From: Candidatus Aenigmatarchaeota archaeon
Lineage (GTDB): Archaea; Aenigmatarchaeota; Aenigmatarchaeia; GW2011-AR5
Length of the DNA: 12,219 nucleotides
Assembly: GCA_016202845.1 (NCBI GenBank)
Contig: JACQNW010000128.1
Coordinates: 1-12,219, forward strand
Direction: 5' to 3'
Made by a program: the position numbers and the translations under genes. The notes below the pieces were generated by a model. The model ran no database searches, had not been told where the DNA came from, and worked only from the letters and a program-made list of their open reading frames with translations. How positions within the stretch are numbered: the stretch's first letter is position 1; each line of letters begins with the position of its first letter. This document shows positions 1 through 6,663 of the stretch, one piece after another.

Positions 1-68
1 ATAACTTGCTTAGCTTGTCCAAAAGAAATTTTTGCAAACTTTATTAGCTCAGAAGACTCAATATCCAT
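1..68 (-). CDS. 5' end of an unidentified gene, cut by the window edge
   Basis: An open minus-strand frame starts with ATG at 66-68 and stays open to base 1. It gives 22 full residues beginning MDIESSELIKFAKISFG, too few to recognise a family. Support for a real start is a GGGAG ribosome-binding sequence (minus strand, 75-79) six bases before the ATG, and a strong TATA box at 118-125 that would give a leader of about 30 nt. The gene is divergent from the regulator at 182-673, with 113 bp between the two starts, so the regulator might control it. That link is inference from position only. The product is unknown. Confidence 0.5.
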   Translation of the reverse strand, partial: MDIESSELIKFAKISFGQAKQV

Positions 69-117
69 TAGGTTCTCCCGTTCCTCTGACGCACAGTCGA
101 GGTATGGGGTCCCTTCC

Positions 118-125
118 TATTTATA
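118..125 (-). promoter_or_regulatory. TATA box for the partial left-edge gene
   Basis: The minus strand reads TATAAATA, a near-consensus archaeal box A, 57 nt before the ATG at 68. A start site about 25 nt downstream leaves a short leader containing the GGGAG ribosome-binding site. The box lies in the short near-palindrome CCTATTTATAGG (116-127). Confidence 0.5.
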
Positions 126-153
126 GGGTTTCTAAGAAGCCATTTTTAAGGAC

Positions 154-160
154 TTTTAAG
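154..160 (+). promoter_or_regulatory. Putative TATA element for the GbsR-like regulator
   Basis: TTTTAAG starts 28 nt before the ATG at 182, the spacing expected for a leaderless archaeal transcript. No Shine-Dalgarno sequence precedes this ATG, which agrees. The match to consensus is only moderate. Confidence 0.35.
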
Positions 161-181
161 CTTATTTCTTGAATTAGTGCT

Positions 182-673
182 ATGGCAAAAGATAAAGAAA
201 AGACGCTAAAAACGCCATACAACAATGAGGATGAGATATTTGAAAAGATACACAGCACATTTGCATCTGTTGCTGCCTCTTTGGGCTACAATGAAGTGCA
301 TGGCAGGATACTTTCTGCCCTGCTTATAGCAGAGCAGCCCATGTCATTGAACGATCTTTGCAAATCAACAGGCTATTCCCCTGCTTCTGTTTCATTGTCT
401 CTTGACCTGCTTGAGCTTGTAGGCATTGTTAAAAAAGTCAAGCTCAGGGGCGACAGGAAATTATACGCCAAATTGGAGGGCGATCTTTTGCATGGACTAA
501 GGAATGCACTTATTTTCAAGCTGCAGAAAGAGATTGCTTCCACTTTACTTGACCTCAAAAGCTATGAAAAGAACGGGAAAGCCAAGAATGCCATAATAAA
601 AATGGAACGGGAAGTAAAAAGGCTTGAAGAATATGTCAACAGGCTTTCCAAAGTTGAAATACCTAAGAAATAA
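182..673 (+). CDS. GbsR/MarR-like winged-helix transcriptional regulator
   Basis: This 163-aa protein is probably a DNA-binding repressor or activator of the GbsR branch of the MarR superfamily, acting in the cytoplasm as a dimer. A winged helix-turn-helix spans about residues 38-99. The conserved GR-x-L-x-x-L-L-x-x-x-x-P pattern starts at G41. The recognition helix runs about 66-79 (SPASVSLSLDLLE), followed by a hydrophobic turn (VGIVKKV) and a wing with the G-D-R-K-x-Y signature at 90-95. Residues 106-157 are charged and helical, likely a dimerisation coiled coil. Length suits the family (150-190 aa). No effector-binding domain is visible. It is divergent from the partial gene at 1-68, and its targets are not evident. 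Family assignment is from recall of the motif pattern. Confidence 0.8.
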   Translation: MAKDKEKTLKTPYNNEDEIFEKIHSTFASVAASLGYNEVHGRILSALLIAEQPMSLNDLCKSTGYSPASVSLSLDLLELVGIVKKVKLRGDRKLYAKLEGDLLHGLRNALIFKLQKEIASTLLDLKSYEKNGKAKNAIIKMEREVKRLEEYVNRLSKVEIPKK

Positions 674-676
674 ATA

Positions 677-681
677 TTTTT
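677..681 (+). terminator. Possible T-rich terminator after the regulator gene
   Basis: A run of five T follows the TAA stop at 671-673 by three bases. Archaeal terminators are often plain T-runs without a hairpin. This one is short, so support is weak. The rest of the 102-bp gap to FEN1 holds only the next promoter. Confidence 0.25.
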
Positions 682-747
682 CTAGAGAAACAATAAGTTA
701 TGGAAGGATACGACGCATTTAGGCAATGATTTCATTTTGGCAGCAGC

Positions 748-755
748 TTAAATTT
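748..755 (+). promoter_or_regulatory. TATA element for the flap endonuclease gene
   Basis: TTAAATTT starts 28 nt before the ATG at 776, fitting a leaderless transcript. A second AT-rich stretch (TTTTATATTT, 761-770) is too close to the ATG to serve as box A unless transcription starts inside the gene. No Shine-Dalgarno site is present. Confidence 0.45.
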
Positions 756-775
756 TTGTCTTTTATATTTTTATC

Positions 776-1777
776 ATGGGCGTTCAGTTAACACAGCTTG
801 TCAAGGGCCAGCCAATAGAGCTTGCAGACCTTTTTGACAAGACTATTGCGATAGATTCGTTCAACTGGATTTACCAGTTTTTGTCTATAATCAGGCAAAT
901 GGACGGCACTCCTCTTCAGGACAGCAGAGGCAGGGTTACTTCTCATATGTCCGGCTTGTTTTACCGCTCATTAAAGCTTATGGAAAATGGCATAAGGCTG
1001 GTATATGTTTTTGATGGTGCTCCTCCAAAAATAAAGGCTGTAGGCGAGCAGAGGAAGACGGCAAGGCAGGAAGCAATGGAAGAGTGGAAAAAAGCTTTGG
1101 ACAAGGGAGACAATATCGCTGCGAAAAAATATGCAATGCGCAGCAGCACAATAACCGACGAGATAATAGAAGGATCTAAAAGACTGCTTGAAGCCATGGG
1201 CATACCAGTTGTGCAGGCGCCAAGCGAAGGAGAAGCGATGTGCGCCTATATGTGCAAAAAAGGCGATGTTTATTCTGTCGGCACGCAGGATTATGACGCT
1301 CTGCTTTTTGGGGCTCCAAGGCTTACAAAAAACCTTTCTATAACCGGAAAAAGGGCAGGAGACAAAGTTCTGCCTGAATTGATCGTTCTTGACAGGCTGC
1401 TAAAGGAGATGCAGCTCACTCGGGAGCAGTTGATTGCCATGAGCATTATAATTGGGACAGATTATAATCCTGGAGGGGTGCCCGGATACGGTCCAAAAAA
1501 GGCTTTTGAAAGAGTCAAGGAAAAGAAAACTTTTGACAAGATTTTTGCAGACCTTATATGGGATTTTCCTGCCCAACCGGAAGAAATATACGATTTTTTC
1601 ATAAATCCACCTGTTTGCGAGTACCAGCTTAAGTGGAAGCCAATTAACTTGGAAAAAGTTAAAAAAATAATGTGCAGTGAACATAATTTCTCAGAAGAAA
1701 GAATAGAAAACGCTGTCAACAAACTCAAAGATTCAAAAAAGCCCCAGAGCTCGTTGGGACGATTTGCAAAGAATTAA
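776..1777 (+). CDS. fen: Flap endonuclease 1 (FEN1, XPG/Rad2 family)
   Basis: This structure-specific 5' flap endonuclease/exonuclease removes displaced 5' flaps during Okazaki-fragment maturation and long-patch base-excision repair, working on the PCNA clamp. At 333 aa it is full length for the archaeal family. The start is fixed by the MGV N-terminus, since Gly2 packs in the active site. Metal-binding acidic residues are all present: D27, D80 (VFDGAPP), E151 and E153 (PSEGEA), D172 and D174 (TQDYDA) and D229 (GTDYNPGG). The N domain covers about 1-100, the I domain about 120-260, and the helix-2-turn-helix DNA-binding motif GVPGYGPKKA is at 234-243. The C-terminal PCNA-interacting motif is QSSLGRFA (324-331), in which the usual second aromatic residue is Ala. 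It is monocistronic, convergent with the pilin-like cluster, with 46 bp between stops. Confidence 0.97.
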   Translation: MGVQLTQLVKGQPIELADLFDKTIAIDSFNWIYQFLSIIRQMDGTPLQDSRGRVTSHMSGLFYRSLKLMENGIRLVYVFDGAPPKIKAVGEQRKTARQEAMEEWKKALDKGDNIAAKKYAMRSSTITDEIIEGSKRLLEAMGIPVVQAPSEGEAMCAYMCKKGDVYSVGTQDYDALLFGAPRLTKNLSITGKRAGDKVLPELIVLDRLLKEMQLTREQLIAMSIIIGTDYNPGGVPGYGPKKAFERVKEKKTFDKIFADLIWDFPAQPEEIYDFFINPPVCEYQLKWKPINLEKVKKIMCSEHNFSEERIENAVNKLKDSKKPQSSLGRFAKN

Positions 1778-1823
1778 TCTCTCGGGCAAATCTCTAAAGA
1801 TAAAGAAATTTAGAATTTCATTA

Positions 1824-2162
1824 TTACGCAGGGCAGCCGCAAAGCTGGGCGCATGTTGATGCATCGCTTGCACCTTTTAACGTGCATACTGTTAACATTG
1901 GCACGCCTGGAGATGTCGCATCTGCAGTAATTCCATTTTGTGATGCTCTATAACCTGCGATAGTAACAAACTCTATTCTTCCTGAATCACATGCTTGAAC
2001 TGTTCTTAGAAGCTGGCAGCCTTTCTGGAAGGCCTGCTCTGTTGCTATTGCATTAGTTCCTCCGCCAAGAGCGCCTGTAAAGAATGCTGCTATGACAGTA
2101 AGAACGAGCACAGCGATAGCAATGATGACTATAATGTTAATTGGAAGTTCTAAACCTCGCAT
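1824..2162 (-). CDS. Small Cys-rich pilin-like protein (112 aa)
   Basis: The protein is predicted to be exported and anchored by one N-terminal helix. It starts MRG, a class III signal with a possible cleavage after Gly3, followed by a hydrophobic helix at about 8-29 (INIIVIIAIAVLVLTVIAAF). A Gly-rich turn (30-35) leads to an external domain of about 75 residues with six cysteines (49, 58, 93, 104, 108, 110), clustered at the C-terminus as CAQLCGC. The architecture matches the 102-aa gene upstream of it (helix, Cys49, a second Cys nine or ten residues on, Cys-dense tail), so the two look paralogous. It is the last gene of the minus-strand cluster and has its own strong TATA box. A structural or minor pilin role is inference. 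I do not recognise a named family. Confidence 0.8.
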   Translation of the reverse strand: MRGLELPINIIVIIAIAVLVLTVIAAFFTGALGGGTNAIATEQAFQKGCQLLRTVQACDSGRIEFVTIAGYRASQNGITADATSPGVPMLTVCTLKGASDASTCAQLCGCPA

Positions 2163-2185
2163 TTTATTATAATGGACAAAAGGTG

Positions 2186-2193
2186 TATATATA
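2186..2193 (-). promoter_or_regulatory. Strong TATA box for the 112-aa pilin-like gene
   Basis: The minus strand reads TATATATA, starting 31 nt before the ATG at 2162 and lying between the stop of the 102-aa gene and this start. It is the best match to box A in the window. It suggests this last gene can be expressed independently and strongly, as expected for a structural subunit. Confidence 0.55.
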
Positions 2194-2205
2194 GGTTTTT
2201 TATTA

Positions 2206-2514
2206 TTAGGCTATTCCGCAGAATGTCCTGCAGCATTCTCTTAGGCAGTTGAGCCCGCCTGTTGTGCATGACTGGAATTCACTCAATTGCCTGCACGTTT
2301 TTTCAAGCTGGGCTTTTTGGGGAAAATCTATTTCCTGGCAGCTTTTCTGCTGCTTTGCAAAGGCCAAACATCCATCCTGCTGCTGCCTGTAAAGTTCAAG
2401 CCTGTTCTGGGCAGGATTTGCCTGTGACGTGAAGAAATAAAGAAGTACGGTAAGGACTGTCACAGCAAGTATCAGGTAGATGACAGTCTCCATTGCAATT
2501 GCTACGCCCTTCAT
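2206..2514 (-). CDS. Small Cys-rich pilin-like protein (102 aa)
   Basis: The start MKG is a class III signal-like N-terminus. It is followed by a hydrophobic helix at about 10-29 (TVIYLILAVTVLTVLLYFF), with Glu9 at the helix start, reminiscent of the conserved acidic residue of type IV pilins. The external part is short, polar and Gln-rich, with eight cysteines (49, 59, 74, 83, 90, 94, 95, 99), including an adjacent CC and a C-terminal CLRECCRTFC. Such a small, Cys-dense domain probably folds around disulfides. Its closest relative in the window is the 112-aa neighbour (same position for Cys49, same Cys-rich tail). A TATA box 27 nt upstream suggests its own leaderless transcript. The filament role is inferred from the N-terminus and the neighbourhood. 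Confidence 0.8.
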   Translation of the reverse strand: MKGVAIAMETVIYLILAVTVLTVLLYFFTSQANPAQNRLELYRQQQDGCLAFAKQQKSCQEIDFPQKAQLEKTCRQLSEFQSCTTGGLNCLRECCRTFCGIA

Positions 2515-2533
2515 AGAAGCTTTTTCTTTTGCA

Positions 2534-2541
2534 GATTATAA
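2534..2541 (-). promoter_or_regulatory. TATA box for the 102-aa pilin-like gene
   Basis: The minus strand reads TTATAATC, starting 27 nt before the ATG at 2514. It lies in the 51-bp gap after the 520-aa gene, with no Shine-Dalgarno site, which fits a leaderless start. Confidence 0.5.
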
Positions 2542-2565
2542 GAAGTTTTTTTCTATAAAAATGGC

Positions 2566-4128
2566 TTATTCTACGACGAACTCACCGCCCTTGCAGAAAA
2601 GGTCATTGCCGTCCAAGTACTGGAGAGAAGCGCGGCATGGTTCGTCAGACGGTATTTGCCCGCCGCTTTTTAGGGAAAGGATTGGCGGCAAGCCTGGCAA
2701 ATCCAAATCACAGCTCCACAATTTCCTGCAGTAACATATAAAATCTTTCGGGTGATTCCAACTATAGAACCTTACGATGCTGTTGTACGTCTTCGGGTCA
2801 TTTGCATTGAAATCCCCATAAGGAGATTCCTCGCAGTCAATGGCAGGCAGATAGTCTTCTGCTTTCATTTCAAGAGAGAAGTCTCGTGGCGAAAACGTAT
2901 TCTGGTAATTATTGTGGTAATAATAAGGCGTCTGGATGTTTTCAGAAAAATTTATCTCAGCTGCATAATGGATAATTAATTGGGTGTACTGGCCACAGCC
3001 TTTTTCTACAGAGCAGGCCACAGCCGATGGATTGCCGTTTATGTCTATGCATAAATTATTAACACACTGAGCCCCTGTCCTTATATCACCGAACTTGTGC
3101 GATGCAAAAAGTTCCAGCATGCCTATATTTGTTTTTTGTGTTGTCGTTACAAAACCAGCCTGGGATGCTATTTGAGTTATTGCATCTTCCATTTCTGCCC
3201 TGAATTTTTCCAAATACTTGTCCTTGCTTTCTGTCGGAGAAAGACCCACGGCAGCAGATGCAGAATCCAGATAGCGCTTGGAAAGATCAAAAGGAAAAAC
3301 AAGCGAAGAGCCGAACAAAGGCTCATTTTTCTCCTTTACCAAATTATCGGATGTTTTGAGGAAAACATTCACAACAACCTGCCTTGCCGTTTCTGTTATC
3401 TTGTCCAGCTCTGTAAAAACAAAATTGACGTGCTTAAGCTGTGTAGACTGTGGCAAGTTTTTGTCATTAATTTTTGTCAGCTCGGATGCTGATATAAGAG
3501 ACACTTTTTGTGAAACCAGTGTTTCCATGGCTTTTTCCCCTGGATTAATTTTAATTTCCTCCAGCTTGGGATTCTGGATTTCAATTTCCATGCCAGAAAG
3601 CCTGAACTTTTTCGGTATTTTCAGGTAAGATGAGAATTTTTTCTGCGTATAGTCTATTATGTGGTATTCAAAATCTGTGCCAGAAGCGTCTTTTTCTTTT
3701 TTAGGATAGCAAATCGCCGGGTTTTCAACAACGGATATGCTTTCCTTGAAATTATATTTTACATTTGGCGCTGTTGGGAGCCTTGGAATTTCTTTGCTTG
3801 TCTTTTCTTTTGTAGGATCGTACATGTACCAGAACCATTGCGGGAGCCTGTCTTCAGGGTCTGAAATATCAGTGTCGTCAAAGCCGCACCCTATGCTTTC
3901 ATCATGTGTCCTGAATATTGATTGGACAGAAGAAACATACCATGTAAATCCAAGAGACCTGTTTACAATAAAGTAAGTATTTTTTGCTGACATAAGGTCA
4001 GAGTCAGAAAATACTATTTCACTTCTTTTAATCTGGTCATTTGTCACGACATACATTAGTATGCTTACACAAATGAGCATGAATGCTATCGTGAACAAAG
4101 TAAACGCAGAATCACCGCTGCCCTTCAA
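2566..4128 (-). CDS. Large pilin-like surface protein with Cys-rich C-terminus (520 aa)
   Basis: The start is a TTG at 4126-4128, supported by a near-perfect Shine-Dalgarno GGAGGTGA six bases upstream and by the MKG class III-type N-terminus it creates. A hydrophobic helix covers about 9-29. The rest is predicted to be outside the cell: a long mixed region, then a Cys-rich C-terminal third. Outside the helix there are 12 cysteines (81, 140, 355, 360, 372, 378, 432, 465, 467, 473, 498, 512); Cys20 lies in the helix. The C-terminal part is aromatic-rich (YYYHNNY near 402-408, Trp457, Trp471). The gene overlaps the 399-aa gene by 17 bp, so the two are probably translationally coupled. Size suggests an adhesin, tip protein or minor pilin, but no family was recognised. 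Confidence 0.85.
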   Translation of the reverse strand: MKGSGDSAFTLFTIAFMLICVSILMYVVTNDQIKRSEIVFSDSDLMSAKNTYFIVNRSLGFTWYVSSVQSIFRTHDESIGCGFDDTDISDPEDRLPQWFWYMYDPTKEKTSKEIPRLPTAPNVKYNFKESISVVENPAICYPKKEKDASGTDFEYHIIDYTQKKFSSYLKIPKKFRLSGMEIEIQNPKLEEIKINPGEKAMETLVSQKVSLISASELTKINDKNLPQSTQLKHVNFVFTELDKITETARQVVVNVFLKTSDNLVKEKNEPLFGSSLVFPFDLSKRYLDSASAAVGLSPTESKDKYLEKFRAEMEDAITQIASQAGFVTTTQKTNIGMLELFASHKFGDIRTGAQCVNNLCIDINGNPSAVACSVEKGCGQYTQLIIHYAAEINFSENIQTPYYYHNNYQNTFSPRDFSLEMKAEDYLPAIDCEESPYGDFNANDPKTYNSIVRFYSWNHPKDFICYCRKLWSCDLDLPGLPPILSLKSGGQIPSDEPCRASLQYLDGNDLFCKGGEFVVE

Positions 4129-5311
4129 ACACTTTCACCTCCAGTTCTCCAAGAACCTGATCGTAATACGGCGTATCGTCCAAAATACACTTGCCCAAAA
4201 CCTTTGGCTCCTCCAAGGTCGGCTGGTCCAACGAAGTGACGCCAGAGGCGTCGGTTTGTTCTGGCGGATTTTCTATTTTGCAGCACCGGTATGTTTCAGG
4301 GCCCGGACATGTTTTTGCTGAGCCAACAGGGTCAATAAGCTGGGTTGGACATCCTGTGTTTGTGTCCCTGCACAAATATTTGCTGTTCGGCGGCGCACAC
4401 CTTATAGGCTCTGATATGCAGCATTGCACATTTGGATTGCCAAAGCGGTCACACAGCCCGGTTATGTATTCGCCGCTGCATTTTGAAAAAATGCTCTGGC
4501 AATTGTACTCTTTTGGCTCAAAAAGCGCAGGACCCCTGTAAAGAAATGGAACTCTTGCCACCCTTTCCTGCCCTCTCTCTTCAAAGAGAGAAGTCTGCGG
4601 GGCGCAACATATTGGAGTGTTTCCATCATTTGTATTTTTGCAGATTTTGTCGGCACCCTCCAGCGATACCAATCCTGCGTAGCATGATATGCTTCCGCCT
4701 TCCCCAAATTCAATTCCTGAACATATTCCTGCATCATTGTCGCCGCACTTAACTATCTTATTTTTCCCCTGTTGCTGAATATAGGCGACAGGATCATATT
4801 TGCAGCATATTGTTGCAGGATCGGTGCATTTTCCTTTGCCATCTATTACTACTCGTCCTGTGTCGCATACGTTTGCATAACCTGGATCATAAATGCAAAA
4901 GCCTTCGTCATTTTCTCCGCACCTTGACGGTATATTGCTTGTGATAAAGAGGACCGTATTGTTTTTTTTCAGCTTGAATTCAAAGAATTGTATAAAAGCA
5001 AACTTGCCGGCAATGCCATAAAGCATTGGCGGAAGCTTCAAAGTTTTTGACTTGTTAAGGCCTGCTGTGGATGCTTCCAGGAGTTCTTCAAACAAATTTC
5101 TGTCAACATCGCGCTTGTGCGAGATTAATTCTGACAGCGAATAGGGATGGGATTTTACGCCCAATACATTAAATTCTTCAGCTATCTGACTTCCGGGGTT
5201 AATTTGAAAAGTAAAGGTTCCTATGGCAATGAGTATAGAAGCCAGGACTATCACAACGACAGCAAAAATCACTACCAGCAAAGTGTTTCCTTCCTCTAAA
5301 AATCCTTTCAT
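4112..5311 (-). CDS. Pilin-like surface protein with four tandem cysteine modules (399 aa)
   Basis: The start at ATG 5309-5311 gives an MKG class III-type N-terminus and sits nine bases after a GGAGGA ribosome-binding site. An in-frame ATG seven codons further upstream would bury the signal, so I rejected it. A hydrophobic helix spans about 11-34. Residues 50-80 resemble the matching part of the 275-aa neighbour (LSELISHK against LSDLVSHR). The external region holds four cysteine modules, about 131-170, 189-236, 271-298 and 305-344. Each ends in adjacent CC, and modules 1 and 2 open with CG[ED]ND-x-G-x-C. There are 24 cysteines in all. The spacing suggests small disulfide-knotted domains strung in a row, as in adhesive or protease-resistant surface proteins. 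It overlaps the next gene by 17 bp and follows the 275-aa gene by two bases. Confidence 0.88.
   Translation of the reverse strand: MKGFLEEGNTLLVVIFAVVVIVLASILIAIGTFTFQINPGSQIAEEFNVLGVKSHPYSLSELISHKRDVDRNLFEELLEASTAGLNKSKTLKLPPMLYGIAGKFAFIQFFEFKLKKNNTVLFITSNIPSRCGENDEGFCIYDPGYANVCDTGRVVIDGKGKCTDPATICCKYDPVAYIQQQGKNKIVKCGDNDAGICSGIEFGEGGSISCYAGLVSLEGADKICKNTNDGNTPICCAPQTSLFEERGQERVARVPFLYRGPALFEPKEYNCQSIFSKCSGEYITGLCDRFGNPNVQCCISEPIRCAPPNSKYLCRDTNTGCPTQLIDPVGSAKTCPGPETYRCCKIENPPEQTDASGVTSLDQPTLEEPKVLGKCILDDTPYYDQVLGELEVKVFEGQR
4135..4142 (-). promoter_or_regulatory. Shine-Dalgarno site fixing the TTG start of the 520-aa gene
   Basis: The minus strand reads GGAGGTGA, fully complementary to the archaeal 16S rRNA tail, six bases before TTG at 4128. 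It lies inside the 3' end of the 399-aa gene and is the main support for a non-ATG start. Confidence 0.75.
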
Positions 5312-5313
5312 AA

Positions 5314-6141
5314 TTATATTTCCTCCAGGCAAAGCCTTACAGAACCCATTTCATCGTCCTTTTCCAGCGCGACATTTGACAAATCTGTCTTGAGAGCGTC
5401 GCAATCAGTGCCGGCTGCACCGACTTTCAGAGGATATGCTTTCATTTTAAATTTTGACAGTTTTTCATCCCCTATATTCACGGCATCATAGTCCCTGAAC
5501 TTGTCATCCATAATAAAGGGTATTTTGAAAGACCGGCAGTCTGCAGGCCCTGAAGAAGACGGATTTTTCAGGCAAAGCTCATCCCCAATTTGAGATATCT
5601 CCAGACCACAGTCCTTTGTCAACCCATCAAAAAGACACGGCGCGCGCGAAGTTTGTATTTCTTTCGACAAGAATGCCTTTTCTATCTCGCATGTTATTCT
5701 TGTCGTGTAAGAATCATACAAAGTTATTAACATAGATGCCTCATCTGCACTTTCATAGTTTTCCAGCTTTTTTTCATCCATTATTCCCGCTATTGCATTC
5801 ATTGTTGTTTCAGATAATCTCACCTTTTTGTTTGGCTTGTACCCGAACTCCCATGCATTGCCATTTGACAGGTCTGTTATTTTTACCAAGCTTCCTTTGT
5901 CGCAAGTCTTGGCAAAATATTCTATCTTGCTGTTTTTTACTGTGTCCAGCGCATCCTTTTTGAATATGGTCCTGTGAGAGACGAGATCCGACAGGTAAAG
6001 ATTTTCCGAGTATTGCACAATATCCCTGTCAGCAAACCTCCCATGAGTTGTTGACCTGAAGCTTATGAACAATGCCACCAGAAAAATAATGACGACTGTA
6101 AAAATTGCGAGCCTTAATACTAAAGTAAACAACTCATTCAT
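5314..6141 (-). CDS. Single-pass pilin-like surface protein (275 aa)
   Basis: The N-terminus MNELFTLVLR leads into a hydrophobic helix at about 8-28. The K/R-G cleavage motif is absent, so the protein may be an uncleaved signal-anchor or use a variant class III site. The external domain has eight cysteines (80, 151, 169, 178, 190, 202, 247, 271). Residues 43-60 (YSENLYLSDLVSHRT and onward) resemble residues 57-70 of the 399-aa protein at a similar distance from the membrane, which suggests a shared membrane-proximal domain. It heads a tight three-gene unit (275, 399 and 520 aa), with the stop two bases before the next ATG. It probably acts with those two proteins in one surface complex. No named family was recognised. 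Confidence 0.82.
   Translation of the reverse strand: MNELFTLVLRLAIFTVVIIFLVALFISFRSTTHGRFADRDIVQYSENLYLSDLVSHRTIFKKDALDTVKNSKIEYFAKTCDKGSLVKITDLSNGNAWEFGYKPNKKVRLSETTMNAIAGIMDEKKLENYESADEASMLITLYDSYTTRITCEIEKAFLSKEIQTSRAPCLFDGLTKDCGLEISQIGDELCLKNPSSSGPADCRSFKIPFIMDDKFRDYDAVNIGDEKLSKFKMKAYPLKVGAAGTDCDALKTDLSNVALEKDDEMGSVRLCLEEI
5321..5326 (-). promoter_or_regulatory. Shine-Dalgarno site fixing the start of the 399-aa gene
   Basis: The minus strand reads GGAGGA, nine bases before ATG at 5311 and inside the last codons of the 275-aa gene. It favours the MKG start over the upstream in-frame ATG at 5332. Confidence 0.65.
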
Positions 6142-6160
6142 TCCCGGGGCGTCCTCTGAA

Positions 6161-6168
6161 ATTTTTTA
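6161..6168 (-). promoter_or_regulatory. Weak TATA-like element before the 275-aa gene
   Basis: The minus strand reads TAAAAAAT, starting 27 nt before the ATG at 6141. Spacing is right for a leaderless transcript, but the sequence departs from consensus. Read-through from the 145-aa gene is an alternative. Confidence 0.3.
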
Positions 6169-6190
6169 TCACCTTATTTTTTTGATTCAT

Positions 6191-6628
6191 TTAGCAGAAT
6201 ATCTGTTCATTAAGCGAGACTTTTATTTCGCGTTCGCACCTTTTGAAGTAAATTGTCTTTTCAGACCTTTTATTACACTCTGTTTCAAAAAAATCACCGG
6301 CAACTTTTACCTTATTTTTAAAGTTCTCATCGATGTTTTTTGTATAGTCTGACGAATAATTTATCTGCACGTTGGAGCTTTTTGCTGAAAATGTTATGCT
6401 TCCTGGCCTAACGCGCAATGCACAGCTGCCCCTTGGAAGCAAGTACTGGTGCTGTGTTCCTGCTGGCGAGGCCTGAAGAAGATTTACTACTCCTGAAACC
6501 CGCTCGCCGTTCATGGCTGCGCTTAATGATGCTGATTCATCAAAGGCCCCATAAATTACATGAGCAACTGTTGTGACTTCTATTGCAAGCACCAGGAGCG
6601 TTATATACGACCATAAAGTTCCGCGCAT
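6191..6628 (-). CDS. Pilin-like protein with MRG N-terminus (145 aa)
   Basis: The start MRG is class III-like and is followed by a hydrophobic helix at about 8-28 (ITLLVLAIEVTTVAHVIYGA) with an internal Glu17. After the helix come a small-residue helix (32-52) and a segment typical of archaeal TadE/pilin-type proteins: VVNLLQASPAG, then an LP turn (YLLPRGSCALRV), then a beta-rich domain. Four cysteines lie at 69, 118, 131 and 145, the last being the final residue. The pattern 'hydrophobic helix, loop with PAG, LP-x-G, beta strands' is what I recall for TadE-like archaeal minor pilins, but the match is loose. It has its own TATA box 28 nt upstream, with a short palindrome between the box and the ATG. 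Confidence 0.8.
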   Translation of the reverse strand: MRGTLWSYITLLVLAIEVTTVAHVIYGAFDESASLSAAMNGERVSGVVNLLQASPAGTQHQYLLPRGSCALRVRPGSITFSAKSSNVQINYSSDYTKNIDENFKNKVKVAGDFFETECNKRSEKTIYFKRCEREIKVSLNEQIFC

Positions 6629-6644
6629 AATTACCTATGTAATT
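6629..6644. repeat. Short inverted repeat between TATA box and start of the 145-aa gene
   Basis: AATTAC, a four-base spacer CTAT, then GTAATT form perfect 6-bp arms immediately upstream of the ATG at 6628 and downstream of the TATA box at 6649-6656. The position, around the predicted transcription start, would suit a repressor site. It is short enough to be chance in AT-rich DNA. Confidence 0.3.
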
Positions 6645-6648
6645 GGCT

Positions 6649-6656
6649 GTTTATAA
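6649..6656 (-). promoter_or_regulatory. TATA box for the 145-aa pilin-like gene
   Basis: The minus strand reads TTATAAAC, starting 28 nt before the ATG at 6628 and lying in the 35-bp gap after the 486-aa gene. It fits a leaderless promoter. Confidence 0.5.
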
Positions 6657-6663
6657 TAAGTTT

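Noticed and set aside
1793..1814. TCTAAA/TTTAGA inverted repeat between the convergent stops of FEN1 and the 112-aa gene
   Set aside because: Arms are only 6 bp of AT-rich sequence with a 10-base spacer and no clear T-run on either strand; too weak to call a bidirectional terminator.
3097..3628. Plus-strand open frames of 116-131 codons within the 520-aa gene
   Set aside because: They are fully antisense to a well-supported gene with its own Shine-Dalgarno site, and their Cys/Phe-rich translations look like complement shadows.
4574..4591. Palindrome TCTCTCTT-CA-AAGAGAGA
   Set aside because: It lies inside the coding sequence of the 399-aa gene (Ser-Leu-Phe-Glu-Glu-Arg codons), has a two-base loop, and is low complexity, so a coding coincidence is likely.
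5309..5332. Upstream in-frame ATG (5332) as the start of the 399-aa gene
   Set aside because: It would add seven residues before MKG, overlap the 275-aa gene, and lie upstream of the GGAGGA ribosome-binding site, which is spaced for the ATG at 5311.
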